Shown: piece by piece, positions 22,280-34,689 of the stretch
Layout of the letters: the number at the start of each line of letters is the position of its first letter
Position numbering within the stretch: position 1 is the stretch's first letter
Source: Prunus persica
Lineage: Eukaryota; Streptophyta; Magnoliopsida; Rosales; Rosaceae
Reading direction: 5' to 3'
DNA: 64,000 nt
NCBI RefSeq assembly: GCF_000346465.2
Contig: NC_034016.1
Location: 9,004,027 to 9,068,026 of the forward strand
Notes under the pieces: model-generated
The model's input: only the letters and a program-made list of their open reading frames with translations
What the model was told of the DNA's origin: nothing
Database searches by the model: none
Translations under genes and position numbers: made by a program

Positions 22280-24125
22280 GTGAGTTTTCAACAGTTGCAT
22301 AGAAAAAAATGTTGTGTTCCTTATTGTGAAGGGGGTCTTGGTCTTCGCAATTTTGCCTCCTTAATTAAGGATTTTCTCCTAAAAAGGTTGTGGGATATTT
22401 TGACTACTTCTTCTATGGCTGCAATTTTTTTCCGAGGTCAATTTTTTAACAGCTTCGGACTGCCTTGTTTGTGCTCTAAGTGTTCATCGATCTAGCCTGG
22501 TTTGCATCCTCTTTTTAGGGATATTGTTTCTCACTCACTTTGGACTATTGGTATTGGTGAACATGTTTCTTTTTGGCATGCAGTTTGGTTAGTTGAGCTC
22601 ATTGTGGATGCTTTAGGTATTCTGGTGTATATGCGAAAATTCTGAAAGCTAAAGTCTTAGATTTCATTTTGAATGGTCGTAGGTGTCAGCCTACTTCTTT
22701 TCATAATTAGATGCGACCCATTTGGAATCAAGTACTTTCTATTACATTACCTGCGAGGGCTGGAGTGTTGGACAATTATATTTGGACTAACGCTTCTGAT
22801 GGTCATCTCACATTAGCCCAGGCGTATGATTTTAAGCATAGCAAACAACCTCTTATTACTTGGGACTGCTGGGTTAGGCGTTCTTGTTATCACTCTCATA
22901 ATTCCTTTCTTTTATGGAAGTATTTGCATGGTAAACGTGTCACTCACTCTCTTTTGCAAGATCGAGAATACACTTGGCCATCCATATGCTCTTTATGTCA
23001 CTATGGGGTTGAAACGCATTCTCATCTCTTTTTTTGTTGTACTTTTTCTCGTCAAATTTGGTCAGCTTGTTTGAGTTGGTTTCAAGTGGGGATTCTTTTT
23101 AATGATATTTTCACCCTTTTTTCATTTCCATCATGGTTTTGGCTCCCAAGTTCAAATTTTATGGTGGGGGATGATTGGAGCTGGTTGCTATTCTATTTGG
23201 GCCGCTCGTAATGCAGTGCGTTTTGACAAGCTCTATCGCCCAGTTTCCTTTATCGTTCATGCTATTAAGTTGCAGTTGGTTGAGATTGACTCGCTTAGCA
23301 TAGGAACTATGAGCAACTCTGTGTCTGATCTTTGTATTCTTCGAGCTATTGGGGTTCAAGGGCGTCGAGGTAAGGCTCCGTGTATTCTTGAAGTGATTTG
23401 GCTTCCTCCTCAAATTTCTTGGATTAAGGTCAACATTGATGGTGCTGCTCGTGGTAGCCGTGGTTTAGCTGGTCTTGGAGGGTATTTTTCGAGATCATTT
23501 TGGCAATTGTTTTGGTTGTTTTACTGCTTCTCTTGGACCTGCTTCTTCTTTGGAGGTGGAGTTGCATGCCGTTATCCATGTTGTGGATATAGCTAGGGAA
23601 AAAGGTTGGAATTACTTGTGGATTTACTGTGATTCTTCTCTAGCTGTTCTTTTTCTTTCTTCTTTGGATCGTCAGATACCATGGCGTTTGTGCATTCGTT
23701 GGTTTAACTGTCTAGCTTTGTTCTCCCGAATGCATGTTCTCGTCGCTCATATTTTTCGGGAAGGTAATGAGGTTGTTGATTGTCTAGCTAATTCCTTGGG
23801 AAATTTTATTGGGACTCTTGTTCCCATTGTGCGACTTTTGCTTTGTTTGTTTTTTTTTTTTTTTTCATAACTTTCTTCTCGACCTAATTATAGGTTTTGC
23901 TAGCTTGGTTAGTTTCTTATCTATTGGCGCTTGCGCCTTCTATATTTCTTTGCGGGGTTTTGGCTCTTCATCCCCCCTAATGTATTATTTTTTCCTCATT
24001 TTTTATTAATAATATAAGGGGTCCCGGAAGTGTAGGTCTCTTCTCCTTCGGGATTGAGGGTGGATGCTTGCCTTCACTGAGGTGCTAATCTCACATAATC
24101 CTCTATTATTTAAAAATAAATAAAA
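22280..24125 (+). mobile_element. Decayed LINE (non-LTR retrotransposon), ORF2 3' part
   Basis: Three plus frames give the C-terminal part of a plant L1-type ORF2. First comes YCEGGLGLRNFASL with a following EHVSFWH. Next, at 22711-23211, is a zinc-binding RT domain with CSLC and THSHLFFCC. Last is an RNase H domain across 23400-23860 with VNIDGAARG, LEVELHAV, IYCDSSLAV and EVVDCLAN, keeping the D-E-D-D set. At least two frameshifts break it, and the endonuclease and RT core are missing (5' truncation, typical of LINEs). The 3' end has CCCGGAAGTG-type sequence and an A-rich end near 24110-24125. Confidence 0.86.
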
Positions 24126-25594
24126 ATCCAAAGATCGCCCATAATGAAGGGTTGACTTTTGTTGATTGCATTTTGATTGGTTGTGTGAATTTCACACATC
24201 AACATGTGGTGCCGTCTACGAGAACGATTGATTCCTCACCAGCCTTTGTACTAGACCGGAGCAGCAAGTCTTCCACTCAATCCCTTTTCTAGCTGCTTTT
24301 AGTGTAAGATGAAGAACATATTCAGGTACTGGACGTTCACAAGGAGCACAAGCCAACTCCTAGTCAGAGGAAGAAGCAAGCGAGCACCAGACGAGGCAAA
24401 AACTCAATTGAGAGAATTAGATGTCTAAGCTTATTTCTACAAATCAAAAGCTTGTAGTGACAAACGAGAAGTAGTCTCGATTTCCTTGAACCCTCGGGAA
24501 GACCTTTTTCCCAAAAGAACAGGCAAAGGGGGTGCCCCATAATCATCATGAGCGAATGACGAGTACTAATCTCAGGCATGTTCGTAACTGCATCCTGCCT
24601 AATCGCACGCACGAAGAGGCATCTAATTCTCTCAGTTGAGGAATTGTTCAAAAGCGAGCACCGGACGAGGCAAAAACTCAACCGCGTCTTCATTTTTGTG
24701 CAACAAGAGGTGTGGCAATTAGACCTAGCAATATTGTACACGACTTGTTAACACGACATGATTTCTCATCCAAAAAAAAAAAATCAGTATTCAGGTTAGG
24801 ACTTAATGGGTCATGTTGAAAATAAGTGGCCATGTTAGCCACTTGTTAAGCTAACGGGTCTTATCGTGTGAATTCTCGAATACCCGTTATCACCATTAAA
24901 AAGAGAGGTAGTCTTTTAATTTTATATCCTTCTCTTTTTGCTTTTTCTTTTTACTCTTATTTTTTACATATAATTAAATAAAAATAATAGCAGGTGAACC
25001 TCATCTTCCCCTCCATCAGTTAAAAAGAGGTGGGTCTACCATGGCTGCATAGCTTGAAAATTTCTTACGCGATATTATTTTTATATAAACCGCAAAACTT
25101 CCTAGTTGAGAAAATTTGAGTATTTGACATGGTTGCAAAAAGAAAAAGAGGAATAGTATATTAGTCCATTGGTTGAAGTTTTGAGATCGAAATGGTCAAA
25201 TGTTCTTGGCTGAGTTTGTTTCTGCGAAAAGTATGTGAGTCCGTTTTCACCATATCCCTTCACCGCAAACAACCACTTATCCTTTCAATTCATGCCTTAT
25301 TCAATCAACCGCATAAGATGATTCCGCTTTTAGCTTTATGTGGTTTTGTGGTTAATTTTTACTTTTTAAAAGTATTATTAGGATTTTTATTGCAAATGGT
25401 CCCTGAGGTTTGCGAAATTGTTGCCTTTCATCTGTAAATTTATTTTTGTGACATTAATGGTTCTTAAGGTTACTGTCTGTATAACAATTTGGTCTCTATA
25501 GTTAGATTTTGTCAAATTTTCTGTTAAGTGACTGACATGGCACATATGTGGAGCCCACACATCTAATGATATAGATTTGGGCATTATATCATTC
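24126..25594. other. Mixed repeat DNA
   Basis: 24190-24230 contains TGTGGTGCCGTCTACGAGAA, the sort of phrase found at a Ty3/gypsy primer-binding site. 24380-24425 and 24655-24690 share GACGAGGCAAAAACTCAA, and an inverted copy of the adjoining ATTAGATG phrase lies at 24617-24641, suggesting an internal rearrangement. 25385-25560 carries the TGGTCCCTGAGGTTTGCG-type sequence common in plant dispersed repeats. No gene is recognised. Confidence 0.45.
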
Positions 25595-26766
25595 ACATAT
25601 TTGGGATTTCGGGAACCCTTATGGTCGACAACAACCCTGTGTTTATCCTGTCCATGGTAAAGGAGTACACTGGTATTTTGGGAATCATATTGGTTCATTC
25701 AACTCCGTATTACCCCCAATATAACGGCCATGCCAAAGCAATTACCAAGATAGTCAAGGGCATCCTTAAGAAAATGATCAAAGATAAACCCAAGTCTTGG
25801 TATGATTTGTTATCAGAGACATTATGGCCTTACCGAATTTCCAAGTGTACGGCCACAGGCACATCACAGTATGCTTTGACTTATGGCTACGACACCATTT
25901 TGCCAATGGAAGTAAATGTTCGGTCATTATTTATATAAAAATAAATATATAATATATATATATAAAGAATATTTCCAAAAATATTGGATATTTGAATATT
26001 AAATTTCGATCTATTTCTCAAATATATGTTTATCGATAATTAATATCTTAATTAGCTTAATTAAATAGTAAGATTTTTTTTTACTATTCTATAGTACTAT
26101 GTTTTTTTGATATTTTATTATATTTCATATATATTATATATGAAATATATTTTAATTTTTTTATATATTTTATTTAGAATTATCTTCTAATTATAAATTA
26201 ACGGAATGATTGTTTATAGCCATTTTATTAGTTATGGCTAGTAATTAAATTTTAAATTAATAATACTCAAATTTTCCTTTTTTTGTTATGTTATTAGAGG
26301 GTCTGCCCTAAGAAAAGGATAAGAATAAAATGAAAGATAAAAGTGTAATTCAGATCATAATGAAACACTCCTCTGGTTTCATTCGAAAAGGCGAAAGCTA
26401 ATATGAAAAAAAAAAAAAAAGAATCGACCGTTCAAGTATTAAAAATTGCACGGATAGAAATAGGGGCATATCTAAGTATAATAAATATTATATATATAGT
26501 ATAATATATATGTTATGCGGTATATATCTATATTGAATTTCTGATATAGAAATGTGATATAGAAATGATAGAATCATTTCTGATTGGACCAAATACTGGT
26601 CTCCGATAGAGATCAAAGAAAATAGACAAGAAATCAAATAGTAGAAAACACTTTTCAATATAGGAACCGGTATCTAATGAATTCAACGGTTCCAGCATAA
26701 TATAAATGAAAGAAAAAAGGGTGACGGCATCATAATGTGATCCTAATCACATCACAAAACAAAAAA

Positions 26767-27367
26767 GGGGATATGGCGAAATTGGTAGACGCTACGGACT
26801 TAATTGGATTGAGCCTTGGTATGGAAACCTACCAAGTGAGAACTTTCAAATTCAGAGAAACCCTGGAATTAAAAATGGGCGATCCTGAGCCAAATCCTGT
26901 TTTATTAAAACAAACAAGGGTTTCATAAACCGAGAATAAAAAAGGATAGGTGCAGAGACTCAATGGAAGCTGTTCTAACAAATGGAGTTGGCTGCATTGT
27001 GTTAGTAAAGGAATCCTTACATCGAAACTTCCGAAAGGATGAAGGATAAACCTATATGCATACGTATAGTACTGCAATAGTATCTCCAAATGATTAATGA
27101 CGGCTCGAATCTGTATTTTTTTATATTTATATGAAAAACGAAAGAATTGTTGTGAATCAATTAAAAATTGAAAAAAGAATCGAATATTCATTGATCAAAT
27201 CATTCACTCCATCATAGTCTGATAGATCTTTTTAAGAATTGATTAATCGGACGAGAATAAAGATAGAGTCCCATTATACATGTCAATATCGACAACAATG
27301 AAATTTATAGTAAGAGGAAAATCCGTCGACTTTAGAAATCGTGAGGGTTCAAGTCCCTCTATCCCCA
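26767..27367 (+). tRNA. trnL-UAA: Plastid-derived trnL-UAA with group I intron
   Basis: The 5' exon 26767-26801 (starting GGGGATATGGCGAAATTGG) ends in the anticodon loop. The group I intron at 26802-27317 (516 bp) carries the conserved GAGCCTTGGTATGG and AAACCTACCAAGTGA phrases. The 3' exon 27318-27367 ends TCTATCCCCA. The exons form a full tRNA-Leu(UAA). This copy lies in a nuclear plastid insertion, so plastid transcription and splicing factors are absent and it is probably silent. Confidence 0.93.
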
Positions 27368-27751
27368 AAACGAAACGGTTGACTCCCTAATTATTTATCT
27401 TTTATCATTTTGTTAGCGATTCAAAATTCGTTATGTTTCTCATTCATTCTACTCTTTCACAAACGGATCTGAGCGGAAATTTTTTTCTTATCACAAGCCT
27501 CGTGTGTTATATATATGATACACGTACAAACGAACATCTTTGAGCAAGGAATCCCCATTTAAAATTTAATTTGAATAATTAACAATATATACCATTACTT
27601 GTACTGAAACTTAGAATTTTTTTTTGAAGATCCAAGAAATTCTATACAGGGCCTGTATAATACTTTGTAATACTTTTTTCGTTTTTCTAATTGACATAGA
27701 CCCAAGTCCTATATTAAAATAAAATGAGGATGATGCGATGTGTCGTGACTG

Positions 27752-27824
27752 GTCGGGATAGCTCAGCTGGTAGAGCAGAGGACTGAAAATCCTCGTGTCA
27801 CCAGTTCAAATCTGGTTCCTGGCA
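27752..27824 (+). tRNA. trnF-GAA: Plastid-derived trnF-GAA
   Basis: A 73-base tRNA-Phe with anticodon GAA (GACTGAAAATC in the anticodon arm) and T-loop GTTCAAATC, about 385 bp after trnL as in plastid genomes. The sequence is complete. As part of nuclear plastid DNA it is probably not used, though its internal A and B box-like sequences could in principle be read by pol III. Confidence 0.94.
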
Positions 27825-28557
27825 CATGAGTAATTTTTATGAGTATACATTCTACAAATTAATTGATATGGGTCGACATACATATTCATTATATAGTATA
27901 GATCTAGTATAGATCATGTAGATCATGATACATATTTATCCATCTAAATGTCGGAGATATACCCCTTAATATTTATATATTAATATATATATCATATGTA
28001 TATATAGTATACAAAAGAATTTTATTTTGTTCCCTCTTGTTTTTTTATTTGTCCATACTGTGTCTCCTCTCGTTCAAAAAGAACGTTAATACCTCATACA
28101 TATTCGAAAGAGTAAATCAGTTAGTTGAAAGACAAAAAAGTATAGTCTAGGGGAATTGAGGGGTGGGAATAGCCAAAATGCATCTCAGATACAGTACAAA
28201 TAGAATATGATATTTTTTCATTTCCTTATATATTATATATATATTTTTCATATTATATTTCTGCATTTCCTCCTATCTTACTTTCTATAGCCCATCTAAG
28301 TGATGTGCGCGGTACATAGTTCATGATGCGGAACTCTTTTAGTTTCATCCTATTGGCTCGGCTCATTCGAAAAAGTATCTTCAAAATTTTAGAATCTCAA
28401 TGAATCCTCTAATTTTTTTAGTATTTTTTTAGCTCACCCAATAAAATAAATAAAAAATAATATGTGAATGAAACTTCAATTACCATGTTTGATCTCTAAG
28501 AGAATGTACAAAATTTTTTTTTAATATCTGGAGAAGTGAAGATTATTTTCTGATTAT

Positions 28558-28622
28558 TCAATAAGCATCTTGTATTTCATAAAAATTAGGGGCAATATAA
28601 TCCTTACGTAAAGGCCATCCTA
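28558..28622 (-). pseudogene. ndhJ: Plastid ndhJ 3' end
   Basis: The minus strand reads [20 protein letters not shown] followed by TGA (28558-28560), the C-terminus of NDH subunit J. The match stops at about 28622, marking the right edge of the plastid insertion. About 20 of some 158 codons are present. Confidence 0.92.
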
Positions 28623-28911
28623 AGCACAGATTGACGCCTACAATCTGATGCAAGCTCCAAAACAAATTACGGCTAGAACATACAAATTACAGCAAGTGGG
28701 TTTGTCAATTAGCACTAAAAATCCAAGGTTCGGTAAGTTTTCTCCCACTTGGAAAGGGCCTTTCATGATTGATAAAATTCTCATCCGGGGGGCATTCCAA
28801 CTCAAAGATAAAGACGATGAGCCACAGAATATGCCAATCAACGGCCAATACCCTAAGAGATATATCCCATCAATGTGGGAGACGACCGAGAAAACCCCAT
28901 GTCGTGAATGA

Positions 28912-30423
28912 ATGATTTTCAAAAAGGCAAGCATTGCTGAGAAAATAAAGATGTATAAATATCATTAATCATTTGTCAGAGAAAATTTGTAAATGATGGT
29001 ATAATACTCAGCAAAAATAATGTTTTTGTACAAAAGAATGATGTTTGCATGTCGACTAATGGAAGTACATATGAAAATCCTAAATCTTGTCACTTAGCAT
29101 GCCCTAGACCAGGCTTGTGATCTTCCTCCAGGCGATATCACTATCATCCATTTCAGCCAACATTGTTGTCCTCTCCAAATTCATGTCCTCAAGGTTTTCT
29201 TCTTGTCCGTGGCTTTCAAGCCGGCCATGTGCGCCCTCAACATGGTGAAGTTGTTACCATATGATATCTAGTTCACCCCAGCCAGAAGAAAATCCTTGAG
29301 CTCTTCCAGTGTTCTCCTGGCCTAATAATCAAAAGGTGTAGTCGAAGATTAGCTTCTCGTGTATTCATACAGACTAACGTAGAGCGCACCGAGGTCGTCC
29401 AATGACTTAGTCACCTAAGAAAGAAGAGTTAGAAATGGTGATGAAACATTGAGGGAAAACTGAGTTATATGTTTACCTCGGTTTCTTGTTGTTCGTTAGC
29501 TTGACTTAGCTTAGCCACGTCTGGAATGGCAGTTTCACAGCCTATGACTTGCTCAGCCTTAGAAGTCACGACTACGAGCATTGGTGTTGAGACTGTAGCT
29601 ATAGGAAGGAGCGACGACTGAGGAAACTGGATAAGCTGAATTTAAAGTAAGGGAGTTAGTTCAAATCTTTTACAAGGTTTTGATACTTTGTAAAGAATTA
29701 GATCGGTCCGTACCATGCTCAACGAGGTATGAGTTGCCAAGGAAATAATTATTAGGGGCATTGTGGAAGAAAGTGTTTTGGCTGTGATCAACAACAGAGA
29801 TATCAATGCAATTGAATAAGCGGAGGATGGCAGGATCGTTGTGGGCGCGATGGCCAATGCCGAGACTACCATGTCAACAACGGCCGATGTTGCTTGACCC
29901 ACGATCGCATTTGAGTCTAAAAATTATAGTAAATATACTAGGAAAGAGCTAATAGCAATAAAAGAAGCGGTGAGTTCAGAATTTTATTAAGTGCCTAGGA
30001 AGTGGGGATTGTTTCCTCTTCATCTAAGGAAAAAAATCAAGGTGTGCAATAGTTTTTGTGAGGCGTTAGCCGAGTTTGTGATTGGGCCAAACTTCGCTCG
30101 GACTGAACTTGCTTGATTTCTCAGGCGTCGGGGTTGGCCACGCTAACCGTTCCCATGCTATCATCATCACTATCAGAGTAATCCACCAAGTCCGATCATA
30201 GTCTCTTCTGTCCTTAGCCTACAAAATCAAAAGTCATAAGTGAGAGTGGTTATAGAGCAATTATTACAATTATTTAAAAGGACAGAAGTACATACTTTCA
30301 ATGTTAACGTTTACCGTGGGCATAGATGTTGGTGCCGAAGAACATATAGCGATGGTGGCTGAAGTATAACTCTAGCATCGGTCTTAGAGACAAGTGGCAC
30401 TACTGAAGACGAATAATCTAGTA
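28912..30423. other. Repeat-derived DNA, probably retrotransposon
   Basis: No intact gene. The open stretches (for example 29642-29902 minus) have no recognisable domain. The position just after the integrase end and just before the minus-strand gag suggests that 3' ends of retroelements meet here, but no LTR pair could be fixed. Confidence 0.4.
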
Positions 30424-30636
30424 TGACAGGACCCACCCCAAATTCCCCCTTGAAACTTGTGGCGAACCCTGTTACCATTCAACACGTGGCAGATGTTGGG
30501 TCTATTTTACTAGACTGCCTTTCTTTCCCAAATTCCCAAACTTAATCCAAGCCAAAGGTGACCAAAATTCTTTTAACTCCAAGGGTAAAACGTAACTTTT
30601 CCAAAATAAAATAATTAATTGGGCCGCGGTGTTACA
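30424..30636 (-). mobile_element. Small LTR-like unit (213 bp)
   Basis: Plus-strand ends TGACAGGACCC and GGTGTTACA give TG...CA. Read on minus, it starts TGTAACACCGCGGCCC, like a shortened chromovirus-type LTR. The flanks TAGTA (left) and CAGTA (right) match at 4 of 5, a possible target-site duplication. It may be an internally deleted solo LTR. It sits inside the gag-like minus-strand region. Confidence 0.5.
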
Positions 30637-30869
30637 CAGTATGACTGGAAGCGAGTAGATGTCTAAAGTCATAGTGCTAACAATAATCGACATCGACTCG
30701 TTGAAGGTAGTCAATGACTTGGCTTCTTTGTCGATTTGGCTCTCGATGCCCATCCGTTGGATAGCAGAGAGTTGTGAAATGTTGGTGGCACTTACTTCAT
30801 TAACATGAATCTTTTTGAGTACTGCATCAACATAATCGATGTTGATGATAATAAGTGTGTCTTCCAGGA

Positions 30870-31085
30870 TGAGGAGTCTCTAGTTGAAGAGCGTGACTTG
30901 CAATTGCCACCATTGCTGCGATTATTGTTCTTTTGACCTACTACCTTTTGAAAGGCTTCATTAACCGCGCCCGACTCCTTAGAAACATTCTTCTCATCGT
31001 CCTAAAGGGCGTAGCATTCAGCCATCGCAAAGGCTTGTTGAGTGTTTGACCAGGATTCATGGTCAGCTCGCCATATAGGGCATGC
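30870..31085 (-). pseudogene. Ty3/gypsy gag, second part
   Basis: The minus strand reads KQHALYGELTMNPGQTLNK and, in a shifted frame, NEAFQKVVGQKNN followed by a Ser-rich stretch. This fits the end of the retrotransposon gag domain, the part that normally follows the piece at 34690-36180. It is broken by frameshifts and separated from the first part by about 3.6 kb of other sequence. Confidence 0.6.
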
Positions 31086-34000
31086 TGCTTGCTAAACCCA
31101 AGTGCATGTGTCGGAAGTCGAGTATTGTATCCACAAAGAGCGGTGTAAAAGTGCATAAAATTCGTAAGATTATTGTAACAAGAACAATACTATTAAATGG
31201 TTAGAACAAAATTCAATAATAATAAAGCACTAAGACATCAGTGTTCCACCTTCAAAATAAATATGTAATCCCATTAGTTTGATTCTCACTATGATTGTTC
31301 ACAATTAAAACCCAACTTAATTTCATTTAGAAAGAATTTCCAGCATTACATGTACTCGCAGCAATATCCAATCAAATCAATCTACTAATTTTCCTCAAAT
31401 ATCTCAAAAGCATGGATGTATTTACTAAACTATAGGAAAAGCATGATTGAACTTATGAATAAAAAGATTAATAAGCACCCATCAATCAAAGAGAAAAACT
31501 AGAATTAAATTGAACAAATCCATAAATAAGAATTTAGCAATGAAGCTCCATTCGAATCAAACTAATGAAAACACATAGTGTCTTGAAGGTTTTGCCCCTA
31601 GCCTTAGCTAGGGAGTTAGTTCTCCATAACAAAGAAAAATAACTCTAGAAAAATAAAGTGTTTGGAGACAAAAGTAGAATCCCTGAGACAAAGCGAGTAG
31701 CACCCTTTTATACCACTTAAACCCTAATTACTTAGGATTTCTTTTTCTTATTGGACTTGGGCTTTCCTCCTTTAGTTTCTTTTTTTCTTTCTAATTTTCG
31801 ATTTAGTCTTTCACGCCACAATCTTTATTGCCTTTAACTCACACTACATCCTTTGCTTGCATGTGATAAGCATCCAAAAACTACAATCACATTAGACTTG
31901 GCTCAATCCACATATTTACCTACATAAAAATAAAATTCATCTGATAAAAAATAATTTAAAATATAAAAATAAACTTATTCGACCAATTAAAACTATAAAA
32001 GACCAAAATGAATAAAATATTAAGTAAACATGCTTCAAGTGTATATTTTAGGGACAATAAATTACACTTTTATGCTATTATCACATGCTCAGCGGGTAGG
32101 TTCTTCTTGAAATTAAGGATGTGATTAAGTCATTGTTGAGCCAATTCTTAACAACTAAAATGAGTTATTAAAAACAGCAACTTTAATTCTCGCAAGTGCA
32201 CGAACCGTTTATAGTATAGCTTATGTAAATACGAGGTCGATCCCACGGAGAATGGTAACTTGGTTCCAAGTTAAATTACTTAGAATGCTAGAAAAACATA
32301 GAACAAAGAAACTGACTAACTAGCTAAAGGAAAGGTCGAATCCAACAATGTCTCTTGCTAATTACTCAATGTCTAGGACAGAATCCTAGCACCACACACG
32401 CACTCGAAATGGGGGGTTTTGTTGTTGAAATGAAAAGAAGAAAGTGAAATGAAAGTGCTCGAAAGCAAACATTGGCAGCAATCAACAAGTTGTGAAACAA
32501 TGATTGAGAGGTGTTAGAGCCTTGGAATCCACCACTACTTTTCCTATCCAAGTTATAAATGCGTAGAAATTGACTCAAGCTTCATCAACAATAGATTATC
32601 GCATACAAGCCTATGGTATCTGGGTGCAGGATGCATGATTCTCCTAAGGCATGTGATTATGCATGGTATCTACACAACACGTGATCTCTAATATGCAACC
32701 TATGCATGGTATCTACACAACACGTGATCTCTAATATGCAACCTAAGCATGGTATCTACTTAGAATAAAGCATACAAGAGTCATTAAGCTCCTTGAGAAT
32801 ATGATAATCACATAAGTCCTAGAACATGGTATCTGTCCTAGTCAACCTATGGTTATTAACCCCTTGAATGATTCTTAGGCCATTCATGTGTTGCTTGTGA
32901 AAGGAGAGTAGAATTGGTGAATCTAAACCCCTTCCCAACCTGCGCTTGATGCATAAAATCTTAGTTAGCTACTCCAAGAAAACATACATCAAGCACATAA
33001 TAAACTGGAGATTGACAACTTGATAATAAAAGCAAGGAAATCAATTAACTATAAAATCATCCATAACATTGAATATTCATGACTATGACTTCATCTTAAG
33101 CCCTAACTAAATGGATTAGTTAGACATAACTATGAATACAGAAAATAAGAAATACATAGATAGGATAAAGAGAGGAGAAGAACTAGATGATGGCAGCAAG
33201 GAAGTTCCCAAAACAGCTCCAAGCTCCCTTGACAGCTCCAAGCTCCCTTCTCTCTTTGTGGTGAATCTGAATGTGTGTATGAGAGTAATGGATGAAGTGA
33301 ATGTGTGTGTCTGCCCTAGTGCAACTCTCTATTTATAGAGTGCAATTTCGTCCTCCCCTTTGGCTGGTGAAGCACACCTCTCTTAGCTACTCCCAACTGC
33401 TCCAGTTGCCCATACTTGCCAACTACTCCAGTTGCCCATACTTGCCAACTGCTCCAGCTGCCAAATACATGCTTTGGTATGGTTTCTTTATGGAAAGCTT
33501 GACTTTTGTTCATCCTTCTAAGTTCCTGAGCTGATTTGACTTCCATGTGTGGCTGCCCATGTGTAGCACATGGCTCTAGGGATGTAGCCACATTAAATGT
33601 GATGGCAGCCAACATGACATTTCTGTGAACTTGGTTCAGTCATTGACGTGTTGAGGGCTCCAGATTCATCCAATGGGGCTGAAATTTGGATATGTTATAG
33701 TAGACACCCATTGGCACAACTTCTATCAAGGATGTCTTCTCTGTTGAAATTTTAAAAGATTTTAAAAATTTAACCGTTTTATTTATTTAATTATTTTGGC
33801 TGTTTTATTTTATTTATTGTGGGGGTTATAAATATTTAATATTCAGGTTTTCTTTCTGGTTGGTGAAAGCCTTAATTTTTGGTTGGTGAACTTTTATGGT
33901 TGGTGAAAGTTATATATTTTTGGATGCCTATAAAAGGCCACTCCTCCTTCACGTTTGGAATACACAATAACATACATAATACACAATAACATACACAATA

Positions 34001-34686
34001 CACACAATAACACACAATACATTATCAGAAAATCACATACACATTCTAATTCTCTCCTTTTCTACTTTTACATATATTCTCTACTTTATCTTGGATACCT
34101 ATATCTGTCTGTGAACGTGCTCATAGCAGATCTTGAGTTTGTGTACAAGGGGTCGTATCTTGGAGTCTTGTAGACCGTCAGTACCTGTACGTAGGGAGGC
34201 TACAAAGGCTTTAGGACAGCGTCTTTGACGTGCTTCACCGTACCAAACTCACCTTTTTACTTATTATTTATTTTCTTTTTACTTACCTATTATTTTGTTT
34301 TCTTCAATTTTATTATACCTTCAAAGCTTTCCAATTTGTTTATATGTTATTTATAATATAAATATTTTGTATTTGGCTTACGGAAAGAGGAAAACTATTA
34401 TTTTTTATAACATTCTCATCCGACCTGTGTAAATTGCTGAAATGAGGCTTGCAAGATGACCTACGAAACTGGACTGGCAAGGAGTGTGGCTCAAATTGGT
34501 TTTGTCTTTAAGCTCATATTCCTCTTGTGCCACTCAGCCCTTAACATGCATGAATTGTATCAAATGTCATCCCCTTGCTGTCTTAACCTACAAAACACAC
34601 AAACATAGGTAAGAGACTCAAATAAAGAGAAGCTAAACAAAATTACTAAGCAAAGAAGGCATGCAAATGTGTGAAATTATGACCTT
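31086..34686. mobile_element. About 3.6 kb insertion splitting gag
   Basis: Sequence between the two gag pieces. It contains two related motifs seen in dispersed plant repeats (TCGAGTATTGTATCCAC near 31110 and AGGTCGATCCCACGGAG near 32232, each preceded by a CAAGTGCA/GCAAGTGCAC phrase). It also holds repeated GCATGGTATCTAC phrases (32640-32830), a TATA-like CTATAAAAGG at about 33928, and a short ACACAATAACATAC minisatellite (33957-34020). No transposase or pol is recognised. It is probably one or two non-autonomous elements, with undefined boundaries and class. Confidence 0.5.
33957..34025. repeat. ACACAATAACATACA-type minisatellite
   Basis: A short array of about 14-17-bp units (AATACACAATAACATAC) with variation. 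It follows a TATA-like box by about 30 bp, so it may lie at the start of an element's transcript. Confidence 0.75.
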
Positions 34687-34689
34687 ATC

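Larger units (their letters stand above)
25935..28622 (+). other. Nuclear plastid DNA (NUPT): trnT-trnL spacer to ndhJ
   Basis: About 2.7 kb of contiguous plastid DNA in native order: AT-rich trnT-trnL spacer (25935-26766), trnL-UAA with its intron, spacer, trnF-GAA, spacer, and the 3' end of ndhJ on minus. The left edge lies near ...GTTCGGTCATTATTTAT and the right edge in ndhJ at about 28622, both within integrase code. Both tRNA sequences look intact, which suggests a fairly recent transfer. Nuclear location is inferred from the flanking retrotransposon halves. Confidence 0.88.
25595..28911 (+). pseudogene. Ty3/gypsy integrase, split by plastid DNA
   Basis: The 5' piece (25595-25934) gives VKEYTGILGIILVHSTPYY, then KIVKGILKKMIKDKPKSW and LPMEVNVRS, the core and end of a Ty3/gypsy integrase. 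The 3' piece (28640-28911) gives [31 protein letters not shown] and YPKRYIPSMWE, the C-terminal end of the same domain. They are separated by the plastid segment 25935-28622. At the position of the DD35E glutamate (usual NGQAEATNK) this copy reads NGHAKAITK, so the catalytic acid appears lost. The element was thus inactive regardless of the plastid insertion. The order of the two events cannot be told. Confidence 0.85.

Noticed and set aside
24364..24741. 125-codon minus frame
   Set aside because: Built from locally duplicated and inverted phrases, with no known domain.
26829..27191. 120-codon minus frame
   Set aside because: Lies within the group I intron of plastid trnL-UAA, antisense to it, with no domain.
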